DNA of 64,000 nt from Pontibacter ramchanderi. GTDB taxonomy: Bacteria > Bacteroidota > Bacteroidia > Cytophagales > Hymenobacteraceae. The notes under the pieces are model-generated. The model worked only from the letters and a program-made list of their open reading frames with translations. It made no database searches and had not been told where the DNA came from. Of the stretch, positions 1 to 9,577 are shown piece after piece. The first letter of the stretch is position 1, and each line of letters begins with the position of its first letter. Made by a program: the position numbers and the translations under genes. Location: positions 62,001 through 126,000 of the forward strand of contig NZ_PJMU01000001.1 in NCBI RefSeq assembly GCF_002846395.1. Direction: 5' to 3'.

Positions 1-660
<660 letters not shown>

Positions 661-704
661 GCTTGCGTTTGAAAAAGGATTTTTTGACAAAAGACTAAAG
701 ACAA

Positions 705-740
705 AGAGCGCCGTGCAGGAATGTGCGGCGCTCTTTTTTT
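705..740 (+). terminator. Intrinsic terminator of the GH97 gene
   Basis: A perfect 9-bp stem, AGAGCGCCG (705-713) with CGGCGCTCT (726-734), a 12-nt loop and a run of seven T (734-740). It lies 45 bp after the GH97 stop codon. Confidence 0.9.
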
Positions 741-810
741 GGCTATAATCGAATTATTTTAAGGTATAGTTTGTATCTTATTGATATGTAAACTTTTAGC
801 CATTTTACCT

Positions 811-1005
811 ATGAACCCAGACGAATTTGAAGAAAATTATACGCAAATCCTTCACACCCTCCTAAAGGCTTTTGCCAACAGCTCTGAAGTGGCGCCCGGA
901 AAGTTTTTCGACCTGGCCAAGACCATCGAAAACCTGCGTGAGGCCAGCCCTGCGCTTTACGAAGCCATCAAAACGTTAGAAGACGAAAAACGCGAAGCCG
1001 CTTAG
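811..1005 (+). CDS. Small acidic hypothetical protein (64 aa)
   Basis: A short protein beginning MNPDEFEENY and ending EDEKREAA. It looks wholly helical, acidic and soluble, without signal peptide or membrane segment. The frame extends upstream to 781, but the ATG at 811 gives a protein with uniform amphipathic composition, whereas the upstream extension (ICKLLAILP) reads like untranslated leader. It is a free-standing gene between the GH97 terminator and a large gene on the opposite strand. I do not recognise a family. Codon use resembles the neighbours, so it is probably real, with function unknown. Confidence 0.6.
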   Translation: MNPDEFEENYTQILHTLLKAFANSSEVAPGKFFDLAKTIENLREASPALYEAIKTLEDEKREAA

Positions 1006-1020
1006 TTTCAGACCAGGCTA

Positions 1021-1065
1021 ACAGTGCTGTAATAACCTGTATGAACAGGGCTTTTACAGCACTGT
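1021..1065. terminator. 12-bp inverted repeat between convergent genes
   Basis: Arms ACAGTGCTGTAA (1021-1032) and TTACAGCACTGT (1054-1065) are perfectly complementary, with a 21-nt loop. The right arm includes the TAA stop of the large minus-strand gene. There is no clear T tract, so its role as a shared terminator is an inference. Confidence 0.5.
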
Positions 1066-4000
1066 CAGCTTTTTGGTGATCAGGCCCCGCTCCGTCTGTA
1101 TCTGCAGGAAGTACAGACCTGCTTTGGCAGAGGGCAGGTTGATTTCTACCGCCTCAGGTCTCGGACCGGCGATGTGCGTCTGGTGCAGGCGCTTGCCCAG
1201 GGCATCGTATACCTCTAATCTTTGCACGTCAAAGTCGGCGTGGCGCAGGCTAACTGTAAACTCTCCCTTGTTTGGGTTCGGGTAAATACTGATCGCCTCA
1301 GCTGGACTTAGCTCCTCCACTACAAAGTCGGTGCTGCTGTGAGCTTTGCCGCCGAAACCCGTAATGGTCACTTTGCCGGTAGAAGCGCCCCTTGGTACCC
1401 GCACTTTATACTTGTTGCCTTCGCTCTCCAGCACCAGCGCCTGCTGCCCGTTAAAGGCAATCACATCCTGCTGACCCATGATGCCGAAGTGCTCGCCGGA
1501 GATTTCTACAACTGTTCCCACCATGCCTTTACCTGGCTGCATGGCCGTAAACTTTGGTCCCGGAATCACCTCAAATAGGGTAGCGGCTGTTGTTTTTCCT
1601 CCAGGCGTCTCCAGCGAAATGAAGCCCGACTCGGCACCTTCCGGTACTCGCACGGTTAGTTGCTGCGTGCTCGCCTCGAGTACCTCCGCCAGAGCCTGTC
1701 CAAAGCGGACCTTGTTGCGTGTCTTGTCTGTAGCAAAGTTCTCACCCCTGATCACGATACTTGCGCCAACAATGTCGGTCTCTTTGCTTATCCCTGTTAT
1801 ACCTGGGACATACCACACGGCATAGGCTGAACTACTAATTGCTTCGCCACCTTTGGTATTGATCTGGAAGCTGCCTGTCCTGGCTTCAGCCGGCACGCGC
1901 ACCGTTACTCTGCTTCCGTTGTTGCTTAGGATCTCACAAGACAGATCGCCGAGTCTGATTTCTTCGATCAGTTCTGCCTGCAGGTGTTCGCCGGTAAGTG
2001 TCACCGTCTGGCCGACCATGCCCTCGGCCGGGCTAAAGGAGCTAAGCACCGGCGGCTGGTATACCTCAAACTTGTTAGCGGAGGTCACGCCTCCATCAGG
2101 GGTAATGACCTTTAAGTTGCCGGTAGCGGTGCCTGTCGGCACGAGCACCTTTAGCTCGGTGGCTGTGGCGCTCACGACGGTGACGGCTTTCCCGTTCAGG
2201 TATACCTTGTTGTCGCTTGGTTGCACTGCAAAGCGCTGCCCTGTGATGGTGACCTCAGTTCCGAACCTACCGGCAGAAGGGGAGAAGCCTGCTATACCTG
2301 GCGTGGCCAGCACATCCTCCAGGTGCACGCGCACAGACTCGTTGATAACCGGCGGCATGTCGTAGATGCGGTTTTGGGTAACGTTGGTGCGGATCGGGGA
2401 GTTGAAATCGAAGAAGATGTCAGCAAAGTTCTCTACCAGTGTTTTCTCGGCAAGGTCCGCTTTTGGCTTGATGCTGAACTGGATGTAACCGTGGCTGCCG
2501 GGCTCGTCGGCCGTGGAGTCGGGCAGCATGATGTTGTCGAAGGTCCAGGTAAGCACGGGCCGTCCTTTTCCGCTCACCTCCACGTGGCTTGGGTGGGAGG
2601 TAACCCCCAGTTGCAGCGTGCTCAGGTCCAGGTGCTCCGAAAGGGTGTCGACCACCACGATGCGGTAGGCCACATCGGTACCCGTGTTCTGGAAGCGGAT
2701 CTTGTATTTGAGGGCAGTATTAGTCGGGGTATAGAATTCCACAGTGCGGCCCACCGGTGTCACGAGTTTGTCATTCGGATCGTAGGAGTCGGTGATCATC
2801 ATACACTCCACAGCCCTTTCAGCCTCTTCATCATCGCTAGGGAAGATGTTTACCATACCCTTGCTCACGGAACTGACGTCTCCGCTCGGACAGCCTTCGA
2901 TGGTGACGCTAACAGCAGTGTTGTCGCCATTGCCGTCGGGTTGGTCGGCTTCCAGGCGCCAGGTATAGCCCATTGATGGAACCCAGAGCACCAGGCTGTC
3001 GCCGGCGGCCAGGCGGAAATGCTCCTGCGAGGCCAACTCCCCATTCGCAAACTTGCGGAACAACTCGTACTGGTCCATGTCAGCCGTGCCCGTGTTGCGC
3101 ACTACAAAGCGGATCATGCCCGTCTCGGCGTTGCATCGTCCGGTAATCGAAACAGTCGGCGTCGGCTCAGCAGGTTTATTGTTTGAGGGCGTGATCCAGG
3201 CACGGGTGCAGACCGTCAGGCCCCGCACCGACTCGTCGCCGCAGAGTACGATGTCCTGAATGAGAATGGTACCGCTCTGCCCGGCTGCCAGATCGCCCAC
3301 TGAGAATTGATAAGTTCCGTCAGGCAGCAGGGTATAGGGCTTGTTGGCCGATTGCAGCCCCACTTCTTTGGGCAGCTGCAGGTATACCTTGGCATCCGGG
3401 GCAGTGGCATATCCGATATTGGAGTAGCTTACGGTGGTAATACTTTCGAAGCAGCGGCGGCGGCGGGTAGAGGAGACGCTCACTCGGAGGTAAGGGAAGT
3501 CGTCTGCACGGAAGCCAAAGTCTATATTTTCTATTTGCCTGGCCTTACCGGTAAGTGCTACCTTTTGTGGTGGACAATCGGTTACAATGAGCCTGCCTGT
3601 CAGGTCCGGTGCGATACTTCGCAGCGTATAAGTTCCTGAGTCGACCGGGAGGGTATACCGACCATCTGGACCAGTCAGGGTATAGAATGGCCCGGGAGTG
3701 GCTTCGATCACGATTGACTGAAAGGGCTCTTCTTCTTCCTCGAACGTACAGTTTTGGTTCGTATCCCGAAAGGCGCGACCGCTGATCAGACGCTGCGGCT
3801 CCTGGTAGTTGGTAGCACGGTAAGAAGTATAGGCCTCTGCCTTGTAGTCGTACCATACCAGGCACGAAGCCTTACGATCGACTGCCACATGAAGTACTAC
3901 TACTTCAGGCTCCTCATATACCAGTTCAGCCTGTTGGTCAAGTATAAAAAAGCGGTAGGGCTTCACATTGGAGCTGATGTAAAGATAGCCTTTGCCATCC

Positions 4001-5565
4001 ACTGCAATACTGCTCTGTGAGTTTTCATAGTGTTCATCCATGTTTGGTTTCACCCACCCATGGGACCAGATAAACTTACCCTGCGCATTAAACTTTTGAA
4101 CGCGTGCTCCATTGTTGTCAAGTACATACAGTTGGCCAAGCATGTCGATGGCAAGTGATGTGGGTTTGACGATCTTTCTGTCAAATAGCGTATCACCTTC
4201 CATTACCTCCAACAGCTCGCCACTGGCTTTCAATTTTCTAATGACGCTGTCTGTAAAATCAGATACATAGAGGTTGCCACTGGCATCCACAGCCAGGTCG
4301 GTGAAGAAATTAAAGCTTGCTCCGGGACCAAAATCTGTGTACACCTCCAGCAGATTGCCGCTTGAGTCGAATTTGTAAATAGCGGATGCACTGTAACTGC
4401 CAAAACTCGTCATGGCGTAGATGTTTCCCCAGTAGTCGATGGTGAGGGCTTGAGGTGCCAGTATTGGAGAGTTGCCCGCGCGCCCGAATTTAGAAACTAC
4501 TTCCCCTTCGGGGTTAAATTTGTTGATCTCGCCAGTTATATCAAGTTGGTACACATAGCCGTGATCGTCCAATGCCAGATCTTTAGTGCGCCACCTGCCG
4601 CCCCATACCTGCAGCACATCTCCAGCCTTGTTATACTGGATGATCTTGCTACTACCATTATGCCTTCTGTCGGATACAATGATGTTGCCTTCAGGATCAA
4701 GCGAAATACCAATGATGGTACCCCAAAGCCGGCCTTCGCCAGTCTGATGGTAGATTCGCTGCTGAAACTCACCGGAAGTATTGTAAACATAGATGCTTCC
4801 ATAAGCTGTTTCGGTCACGTATACCTGCCCGGTGCGCTGATCAACCGCAATGTGGGAGGCGGAGTTCAGTCTGTCCTGAACCGGTCCGTTATTTCCAAAC
4901 TCCAACAGCTTTTCACCGGCTGCATTGAACTTTACGACCTTTCCGTTACTAAAATTTAGCTGGTAAAGGGCATATAAATTGTCCTCTTTGTCAAAGGCAA
5001 TACTGAAGGGGTATTCGGCCTCCTGCTGAAGTGTATCCGTATCTGCATAAAACACAATCGGCTCCAGTAAGTTGAGGTCTTTGTCGAATCGCTGAATGCG
5101 TCGGTTTCCGGTATCGACCACATAAATTTCGCCTTTCGAGTTGACAGCAATTTCTTCCGGCCCAATAAATTGTCCGGGCTCGGAGCCATACCCACCAAGC
5201 TCGTAAAGAAGGGAACCGTCTTTATGAAATTTGGCAATCTTTGCGAAGGAATAGCTTACTACATACAGGTTATCTTCGGCATCAAAGGTCACGCTGAAGG
5301 AGCCATAATTCTCATCATTCAGCCCCTCCGGCATGAAGTCTTCATCCAGACGCCCGGCCTGACTGAACTTCTTGATGTAAAAGTCGGAATAGTAGATATT
5401 TCCTTTCGAGTCGACGGCGACATCACGAGGCATCCCGATCTGCATGCCAATCCGCTTATCAAACTTAAAGCCAGGTATGGAGGGTTGTGCCAGTTGCGCC
5501 CAAACAGGCAATTGACCAAAAAGGGAAATAAATAAAATAGAGATAAGGCGTAAAGTTGTTCTCAT
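1054..5565 (-). CDS. Giant secreted NHL-repeat / IPT-repeat protein with type IX sorting domain
   Basis: About 1503 residues starting at the ATG at 5565; an upstream GTG in frame at 5571 is less likely. A signal peptide (MRTTLRLISILFISLFG...) is followed by many NHL/SMP-30-like beta-propeller repeats (roughly residues 30-640; recurring patterns such as VDSKGNIY, VDASGNLYVSD). Next come an SdrD/CarboxypepD-like repeat (GRAFRDTNQNCTF), a conserved adhesin-type block beginning DPNDKLVTP, four IPT/TIG beta-sandwiches (each starting like PxIxxxSPxxGxxGTxVxIxG, roughly 1145-1420) and a C-terminal type IX secretion sorting domain (YPNPNKGEFTV ... KKLTVL). It is inferred to be exported by T9SS and surface attached or released. 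The architecture suggests an adhesin or matrix protein; no enzymatic motif is visible. It stands alone. Confidence 0.9.
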   Translation of the reverse strand: MRTTLRLISILFISLFGQLPVWAQLAQPSIPGFKFDKRIGMQIGMPRDVAVDSKGNIYYSDFYIKKFSQAGRLDEDFMPEGLNDENYGSFSVTFDAEDNLYVVSYSFAKIAKFHKDGSLLYELGGYGSEPGQFIGPEEIAVNSKGEIYVVDTGNRRIQRFDKDLNLLEPIVFYADTDTLQQEAEYPFSIAFDKEDNLYALYQLNFSNGKVVKFNAAGEKLLEFGNNGPVQDRLNSASHIAVDQRTGQVYVTETAYGSIYVYNTSGEFQQRIYHQTGEGRLWGTIIGISLDPEGNIIVSDRRHNGSSKIIQYNKAGDVLQVWGGRWRTKDLALDDHGYVYQLDITGEINKFNPEGEVVSKFGRAGNSPILAPQALTIDYWGNIYAMTSFGSYSASAIYKFDSSGNLLEVYTDFGPGASFNFFTDLAVDASGNLYVSDFTDSVIRKLKASGELLEVMEGDTLFDRKIVKPTSLAIDMLGQLYVLDNNGARVQKFNAQGKFIWSHGWVKPNMDEHYENSQSSIAVDGKGYLYISSNVKPYRFFILDQQAELVYEEPEVVVLHVAVDRKASCLVWYDYKAEAYTSYRATNYQEPQRLISGRAFRDTNQNCTFEEEEEPFQSIVIEATPGPFYTLTGPDGRYTLPVDSGTYTLRSIAPDLTGRLIVTDCPPQKVALTGKARQIENIDFGFRADDFPYLRVSVSSTRRRRCFESITTVSYSNIGYATAPDAKVYLQLPKEVGLQSANKPYTLLPDGTYQFSVGDLAAGQSGTILIQDIVLCGDESVRGLTVCTRAWITPSNNKPAEPTPTVSITGRCNAETGMIRFVVRNTGTADMDQYELFRKFANGELASQEHFRLAAGDSLVLWVPSMGYTWRLEADQPDGNGDNTAVSVTIEGCPSGDVSSVSKGMVNIFPSDDEEAERAVECMMITDSYDPNDKLVTPVGRTVEFYTPTNTALKYKIRFQNTGTDVAYRIVVVDTLSEHLDLSTLQLGVTSHPSHVEVSGKGRPVLTWTFDNIMLPDSTADEPGSHGYIQFSIKPKADLAEKTLVENFADIFFDFNSPIRTNVTQNRIYDMPPVINESVRVHLEDVLATPGIAGFSPSAGRFGTEVTITGQRFAVQPSDNKVYLNGKAVTVVSATATELKVLVPTGTATGNLKVITPDGGVTSANKFEVYQPPVLSSFSPAEGMVGQTVTLTGEHLQAELIEEIRLGDLSCEILSNNGSRVTVRVPAEARTGSFQINTKGGEAISSSAYAVWYVPGITGISKETDIVGASIVIRGENFATDKTRNKVRFGQALAEVLEASTQQLTVRVPEGAESGFISLETPGGKTTAATLFEVIPGPKFTAMQPGKGMVGTVVEISGEHFGIMGQQDVIAFNGQQALVLESEGNKYKVRVPRGASTGKVTITGFGGKAHSSTDFVVEELSPAEAISIYPNPNKGEFTVSLRHADFDVQRLEVYDALGKRLHQTHIAGPRPEAVEINLPSAKAGLYFLQIQTERGLITKKLTVL

Positions 5566-5699
5566 AGGCACTGACGAGTGATTCCGTGGAAGGGGTTATA
5601 AGTCTGTAAGTCTAGCAATTAGAGCATAAACATAATGCTATATTGGCTGATTTGCTAGAAGCCGACACAAAAAGCAACCTGTGTTATACCCGCAAAAGT

Positions 5700-5707
5700 T
5701 ACCTTTG
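5700..5707 (+). promoter_or_regulatory. Probable -7 promoter box (TACCTTTG)
   Basis: TACCTTTG matches the Bacteroidota -7 consensus TAnnTTTG and lies 57 bp upstream of the thioesterase ATG. No convincing -33 TTTG is visible at the usual distance, so this is moderate evidence. Confidence 0.45.
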
Positions 5708-5764
5708 CAGGTATAACTTCATTTTCGCTATTATTCATTACCCATTCATCATTATTAATAAACC

Positions 5765-6202
5765 ATGCCCCATACCTACACCAACAAAGTGATGTGGTCG
5801 CACCTGGATGCGAACATGCACATGCGCCACTCCGCCTATGCCGACTTTGCGGCGCAGGCCCGTATCGAAGCCCTGGAAGAACTGGGAATGGATCTGAAAA
5901 CCTTTCAGCGCCTGCACATTGGGCCGATCCTGTTCCGGGAAGAAACCAACTACCTGCGGGAAGTAGGAATTAATGAGGAGATCACCATCAGGACGGAACT
6001 GACAGCCAGCCGCAAAGACGGGTCGCGCTGGGCACTGCGCCACGAACTTTATAAGCGGGATGGCGTGAAAGCAGCTGTAATTAAAGTGGAAGGAGCCTGG
6101 ATGGATGTATTGAAGCGCAAATTAACTGTACTGCCAGAAGAGCTGGCACAGCACTTCCTGGAGCTGCCGCGCAGCGCCGATTATGTAGAGTGGGAAGGCT
6201 AA
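5765..6202 (+). CDS. Acyl-CoA thioesterase, hotdog (4HBT/YbgC-like) family
   Basis: A 145-residue single hotdog domain, the usual size for the 4-hydroxybenzoyl-CoA thioesterase superfamily. The N-terminal segment HLDANMHMRHSAYADF corresponds to the D-x-x-x-H-x-x-x-x-Y region that holds the catalytic Asp in YbgC-type enzymes. It is predicted to be cytoplasmic and to hydrolyse an acyl-CoA thioester; the acyl chain cannot be deduced. It is monocistronic, with a likely TACCTTTG promoter box upstream and a large inverted repeat downstream shared with the convergent VOC gene. Confidence 0.85.
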   Translation: MPHTYTNKVMWSHLDANMHMRHSAYADFAAQARIEALEELGMDLKTFQRLHIGPILFREETNYLREVGINEEITIRTELTASRKDGSRWALRHELYKRDGVKAAVIKVEGAWMDVLKRKLTVLPEELAQHFLELPRSADYVEWEG

Positions 6203-6236
6203 GGCTATACCTGGTTTTTTGGACAATCAGACAAAG

Positions 6237-6312
6237 GACTATTTGACAAAGGAATATTGACTAAAGTTAGCGTTTCCTTAGTCGATATTCCTTTGTCGTT
6301 TGTCAAATAGTC
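6237..6312. terminator. Long bidirectional terminator with an arm insertion
   Basis: Left arm 6237-6264 (GACTATTTGACAAAGGAATA...) and right arm 6278-6312 are complementary over 28 positions with one mismatch, except that the right arm carries 7 extra bases (TTTGTCG as read on the + strand). They flank a 13-nt loop between two convergent genes. The extra 7 bases repeat the adjacent arm sequence, as if by slippage duplication. Confidence 0.75.
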
Positions 6313-6315
6313 AAA

Positions 6316-6813
6316 CTATCTTTCTAGTTCCCCCAGCAAATCCTGTAGATCCAACGGTTGGGTATACATCGTGATCTTGCCTTCTTCGTCACGCGGCCAC
6401 TTTTCCTGCGGACGGTCCCAGTACAGTTCGACGCCATTGCCGTCGGGGTCCGATAAGTAAAGCGCTTCCGAAACGCCATGGTCGGAGGCGCCGTCCAGCC
6501 GATAGCCGGCCTCCCGGATCCGCTTGAGGATGGCAGCAAGGTCTTTGCGGGTAGGGTAGAGGATGGCAGTATGGAACAGACCCGTGCTGCGGGCGGGTGG
6601 CGGTGTGCCTCCCTTGCTATACCAGGTGTTCAGGCCGATGTGGTGATGATAACCTCCCGCCGAGATAAAAGCCGCATCCGGCCCGTACATCATCATCAGC
6701 TCAAAGCCCAGCAGGTCGCGGTAAAATGCCAGTGCCCGATCCAGGTCGGCTACTTTCAGGTGCACATGCCCGATGCGTGTCTGTGCCGGTAGGGTATACT
6801 TTTCTGTTGCCAT
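6316..6813 (-). CDS. VOC-family (glyoxalase/extradiol dioxygenase-like) protein
   Basis: 165 residues with one vicinal-oxygen-chelate domain pair. RIGHVHLKVADLDRALAFYRDLLGFEL begins the first beta-alpha-beta-beta-beta module with a metal-ligand His. HHHIGLNTW and GLFHTAILY lie mid-protein, and DPDGNGVELYWDRP near the C-terminus supplies the conserved Glu. This is the CatE-like subset of VOC proteins, often annotated as catechol-2,3-dioxygenase-like. A soluble Fe/Mn/Ni metalloenzyme is expected; the substrate is unknown and no aromatic-degradation genes lie nearby. The ATG at 6813 gives the normal family length. Confidence 0.85.
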   Translation of the reverse strand: MATEKYTLPAQTRIGHVHLKVADLDRALAFYRDLLGFELMMMYGPDAAFISAGGYHHHIGLNTWYSKGGTPPPARSTGLFHTAILYPTRKDLAAILKRIREAGYRLDGASDHGVSEALYLSDPDGNGVELYWDRPQEKWPRDEEGKITMYTQPLDLQDLLGELER

Positions 6814-6936
6814 AGTTTATAGGTTTATCTTGCCTGATTCCCTCACAAGTTCTCGTGTCTTAAGAAGCGGCCGGTACTTTTATAGCCCATACGCGTACGG
6901 TAGCTTTTTGTGTTGGCGTGCCTGTTGCGGCAAGGC

Positions 6937-8457
6937 TTACAGGTCGCTCTGCGCCAGTTCGAGCAGCACATCGTAATAGCTGCGCCGCAGCATTTTGGCC
7001 TTAAGCCAGGCATAGAAACTCATCGCCTGTATGTCTGTGTTCTCAAACGAGTCAAACTCCAGGCTCTGCTCCACCTGCAGGAAAAAAGCCTCACTGGCCA
7101 CGGCCTCTGGTTGGTCGACCATGTGTTTGATGAGTTGCAGGTATTGCTTCACATTGTAATAGGCTGGCTGTTGTAAGAGATCTTTAAACGTGCGCTCAAA
7201 CGACCTGATCTTGTTCAGCACCAGGTCTTCGTTACCCAGTTCATACTGCAGAATCAGCTCACCCATTTTCTTTTTCAGCACCCACTCACGTCCCATGGTC
7301 TGCTCCAGCCATTTGTCGGATCGTTTGATGCCCAGCAGCACCCGGTTTGCTTTGCCAAAAGCCCCCTGCGCAAAATAGTTGAAGCTCAGACCCAGTAAGG
7401 CTGTCAACTGGTCACGCTGACTCAGGTGCACCTGGCTTTTATAAAGTAGCTTCTCCATAAGCGCGACGGCCTCGGTATTATTGCGCAGGAAGACCAGATT
7501 AGCCACCATCAGGAAAACATAGCGCGGATAGAAAGTTGCGAAGTGGTTTTTGCCTTCAGCGCTCATACTGTTGTGCAGCAAGGCCAGGTAGTGCATCGAC
7601 TCCACAAATTTTTTATTCCGGTAGAGCACGTGCGCGATCATGTACAACAGGCTGAGTTTGTAGTACTGGTGTGCCTTCATAAAGCCGTAATGCTGCTCTG
7701 TCTCATGGTACTGACTGATGATGTAGGGCTCAAAGGTTAAAAAGTCCTTGCGGGCCAGCACCGCGCTCCGAGCGATGGACATCAGCTTGTGCAACAACTG
7801 CGGACGCTTGCTTACGGCCTCTGTCAGGTTGTAGCTGGCGAGTACCTCCTGAATGATCTTATCGAAGTGGAGGTCGCGGCCCTGACGGCGGACTGCCTGC
7901 AGGCGCTGGTTGATAATACTGCTGGCTATGTTTGCTCTTTCCACCTCATCGGCCGCGAGTTTGTTCTGGTTGCGTTTGGCAATGATCTGGTCCAGGTCTT
8001 CGGCATACGCGCTATCCGCTTTCTCGATCTGCAGGTTGTAGATCGTGTTGAGCAGGTCATACTGCTCGTTGGCGGCGGCCAGCTTTTCGGCTTTGTTCAG
8101 GTAGTGCCAGGCCAGTCGCTCGACCCGCGCATCGAACAGGTAGCGGGACAGTGAGAGCAAACCCATGATGGAGGCGGCTGCCGTGCTGTCCTCTTCCATG
8201 CGCTTGAGCATGATGAAGTCAGTGAGGTGGCGGGTGAGTCGCTTGCGCAGGGCATAGTAGGCTACCGGGTTGGGGTCATCCGGGTATAAGCGGGCGATCA
8301 GTTGCTCCGGTGTATAGTGTTTCTCCTGTAGCAACAGCTTGTAAAGCGCCAGGTCTTTGCGGCTCTTTTTCTTTTTCTGCCGCTGAATGAAAATGCCAAG
8401 CTCCCGACGGTCTTCTTCACCAAGCGTCTCCAGCGTTATTTTGAGATCGTCCATCAT
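6937..8457 (-). CDS. Conserved hypothetical helical-repeat (tetratrico-like) protein
   Basis: 506 residues, almost entirely alpha-helical, with no signal peptide and no membrane segment. A lysine-rich stretch (RQKKKKSRK) lies near residue 30. The remainder resembles loosely conserved TPR/alpha-solenoid hairpins (for example FVESMHYLALLHNSMS, KANRVLLGIKRSDKW). Proteins of this size and style are common in Cytophagales, but I cannot name a domain. It is probably a cytoplasmic scaffold. It is monocistronic, with a 389-bp upstream region shared with the divergent exported-paralog pair. Confidence 0.65.
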   Translation of the reverse strand: MMDDLKITLETLGEEDRRELGIFIQRQKKKKSRKDLALYKLLLQEKHYTPEQLIARLYPDDPNPVAYYALRKRLTRHLTDFIMLKRMEEDSTAAASIMGLLSLSRYLFDARVERLAWHYLNKAEKLAAANEQYDLLNTIYNLQIEKADSAYAEDLDQIIAKRNQNKLAADEVERANIASSIINQRLQAVRRQGRDLHFDKIIQEVLASYNLTEAVSKRPQLLHKLMSIARSAVLARKDFLTFEPYIISQYHETEQHYGFMKAHQYYKLSLLYMIAHVLYRNKKFVESMHYLALLHNSMSAEGKNHFATFYPRYVFLMVANLVFLRNNTEAVALMEKLLYKSQVHLSQRDQLTALLGLSFNYFAQGAFGKANRVLLGIKRSDKWLEQTMGREWVLKKKMGELILQYELGNEDLVLNKIRSFERTFKDLLQQPAYYNVKQYLQLIKHMVDQPEAVASEAFFLQVEQSLEFDSFENTDIQAMSFYAWLKAKMLRRSYYDVLLELAQSDL

Positions 8458-8846
8458 GTTATCGTCTTACTTCATACAACTGTTTCTTTCACCCAGCAGG
8501 GATTTCTCGATCCGCCCAACGATCATCCTGTCCGCATCCTGCTAAAATGGTTCTCGGCCCTGGCAGATATCAGCTACTTTACAACTAGGGCAATTAATTT
8601 CAATCCTAAGACTCAGCCCACGCAACCGCAGCGCTGAGAAATAACTGGGATAACAAAAACATAATATTGAATTTTAAAAGTCTGATGGTGTGAATATAAT
8701 CAACTGATAGATAATAAGATAAAGTTTGTTTATGAAAATTTCAAAAGTCTTATGAGTCAATTTGTTGGCTTTCAATCGCTTTAGTGATGTGGTAAGTTTG
8801 GTCTATCAAAATAGCAAAGACCACAAACCTTAAAAACACATCGACC
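8458..8846. other. 389-bp divergent intergenic region
   Basis: AT-rich region between two divergent transcription units. The only clear signal is the TAAGTTTG box at 8793-8800 for the rightward unit. No ORF, RNA or repeat was recognised in it. Confidence 0.6.
8793..8800 (+). promoter_or_regulatory. -7 promoter box TAAGTTTG
   Basis: Exact match to the Bacteroidota -7 consensus TAnnTTTG, 46 bp before the ATG at 8847. The best upstream TTG is about 25 bp away, longer than the usual -33 spacing. Confidence 0.6.
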
Positions 8847-9566
8847 ATGAAAAATTTACTGCTCATCATCATGGCCTGCCTTCTCTGTTTTGCCAGTCAG
8901 GCGCAGGACATGCTCATCAAGCGCAACGGCGACGAACTGCCGGTCAAGGTGCTTGAAATCGACCTGGAAGTTGTCAAGTATAAGCGCTTCGATAACCTGG
9001 AGGGACCTATCATTTCTATTGCCAAATCAGACGTGTTCATGATCAAGTATGAAAATGGCACCAAGGTCACCATGAACGAGATGCGCCCAGCCGTGCAACA
9101 GCCCGCGTATGCGCAGCGCACGGGTTATCCGCAGGAAAACCTGAAGCTGGGTGGCCCCAGACTGGGCTTCACGGTGCTGAGCCAGAAGTACACCGATCAC
9201 ATCCGGGACGACTACGACACCAACGTGAACGCCTTTATCACACAGTTTGGCTGGCAGTTCGAAACGCGGGTATTCACGCTGGAAAACGGCACCTCGGGTT
9301 TGTTTGAGTTCGTGCCGCTGGTGGGCGGTTTGGAGCAGGGTAAGTTTTTGCCCAGCTTAAGCGCCCTGGTAGGTATCAGAAGTGCTAAGGGGATGGAGTT
9401 CGGCTTAGGACCGAATGTGTCGCTGGGCGGGGCAGGGGTGGTGCTGGCGGTCGGCACCAATTTTCAGAGCCAGGGAGTGAACTTCCCCGTCAATTTTGCC
9501 GTGGCGCCATCCAAAGACGGCGCACGTTTCAGTCTGCTTTTCGGTTTCAATTCACGCAAATACTAA
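8847..9566 (+). CDS. Exported hypothetical protein, first of a tandem pair sharing an N-terminal module
   Basis: 239 residues. A signal peptide (MKNLLLIIMACLLCFASQAQ) is followed by a module of about 60 residues: DMLIKRNGDELPVKVLEIDL ... SDVFMIKYENGTK. The same module, at about 45-50% identity, begins the next gene. The rest is a glycine-rich beta region (FGLGPNVSLGGAGVVLAVG) that looks like a small outer-membrane or periplasmic barrel. The gene is 11 bp upstream of its partner and clearly cotranscribed from the TAAGTTTG promoter. Function is unknown; an envelope location is inferred from the signal peptide. Confidence 0.75.
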   Translation: MKNLLLIIMACLLCFASQAQDMLIKRNGDELPVKVLEIDLEVVKYKRFDNLEGPIISIAKSDVFMIKYENGTKVTMNEMRPAVQQPAYAQRTGYPQENLKLGGPRLGFTVLSQKYTDHIRDDYDTNVNAFITQFGWQFETRVFTLENGTSGLFEFVPLVGGLEQGKFLPSLSALVGIRSAKGMEFGLGPNVSLGGAGVVLAVGTNFQSQGVNFPVNFAVAPSKDGARFSLLFGFNSRKY

Positions 9567-9577
9567 ATCACACGGTC

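Noticed and set aside
781..810. Alternative start of the 64-aa protein at 781
   Set aside because: The extra residues do not match the acidic helical character of the protein and no promoter fits.
2221..2976. Rightward 251-codon frame
   Set aside because: It is antisense to the giant NHL/IPT gene, has no family features and is explained by GC-rich codon use on the other strand.
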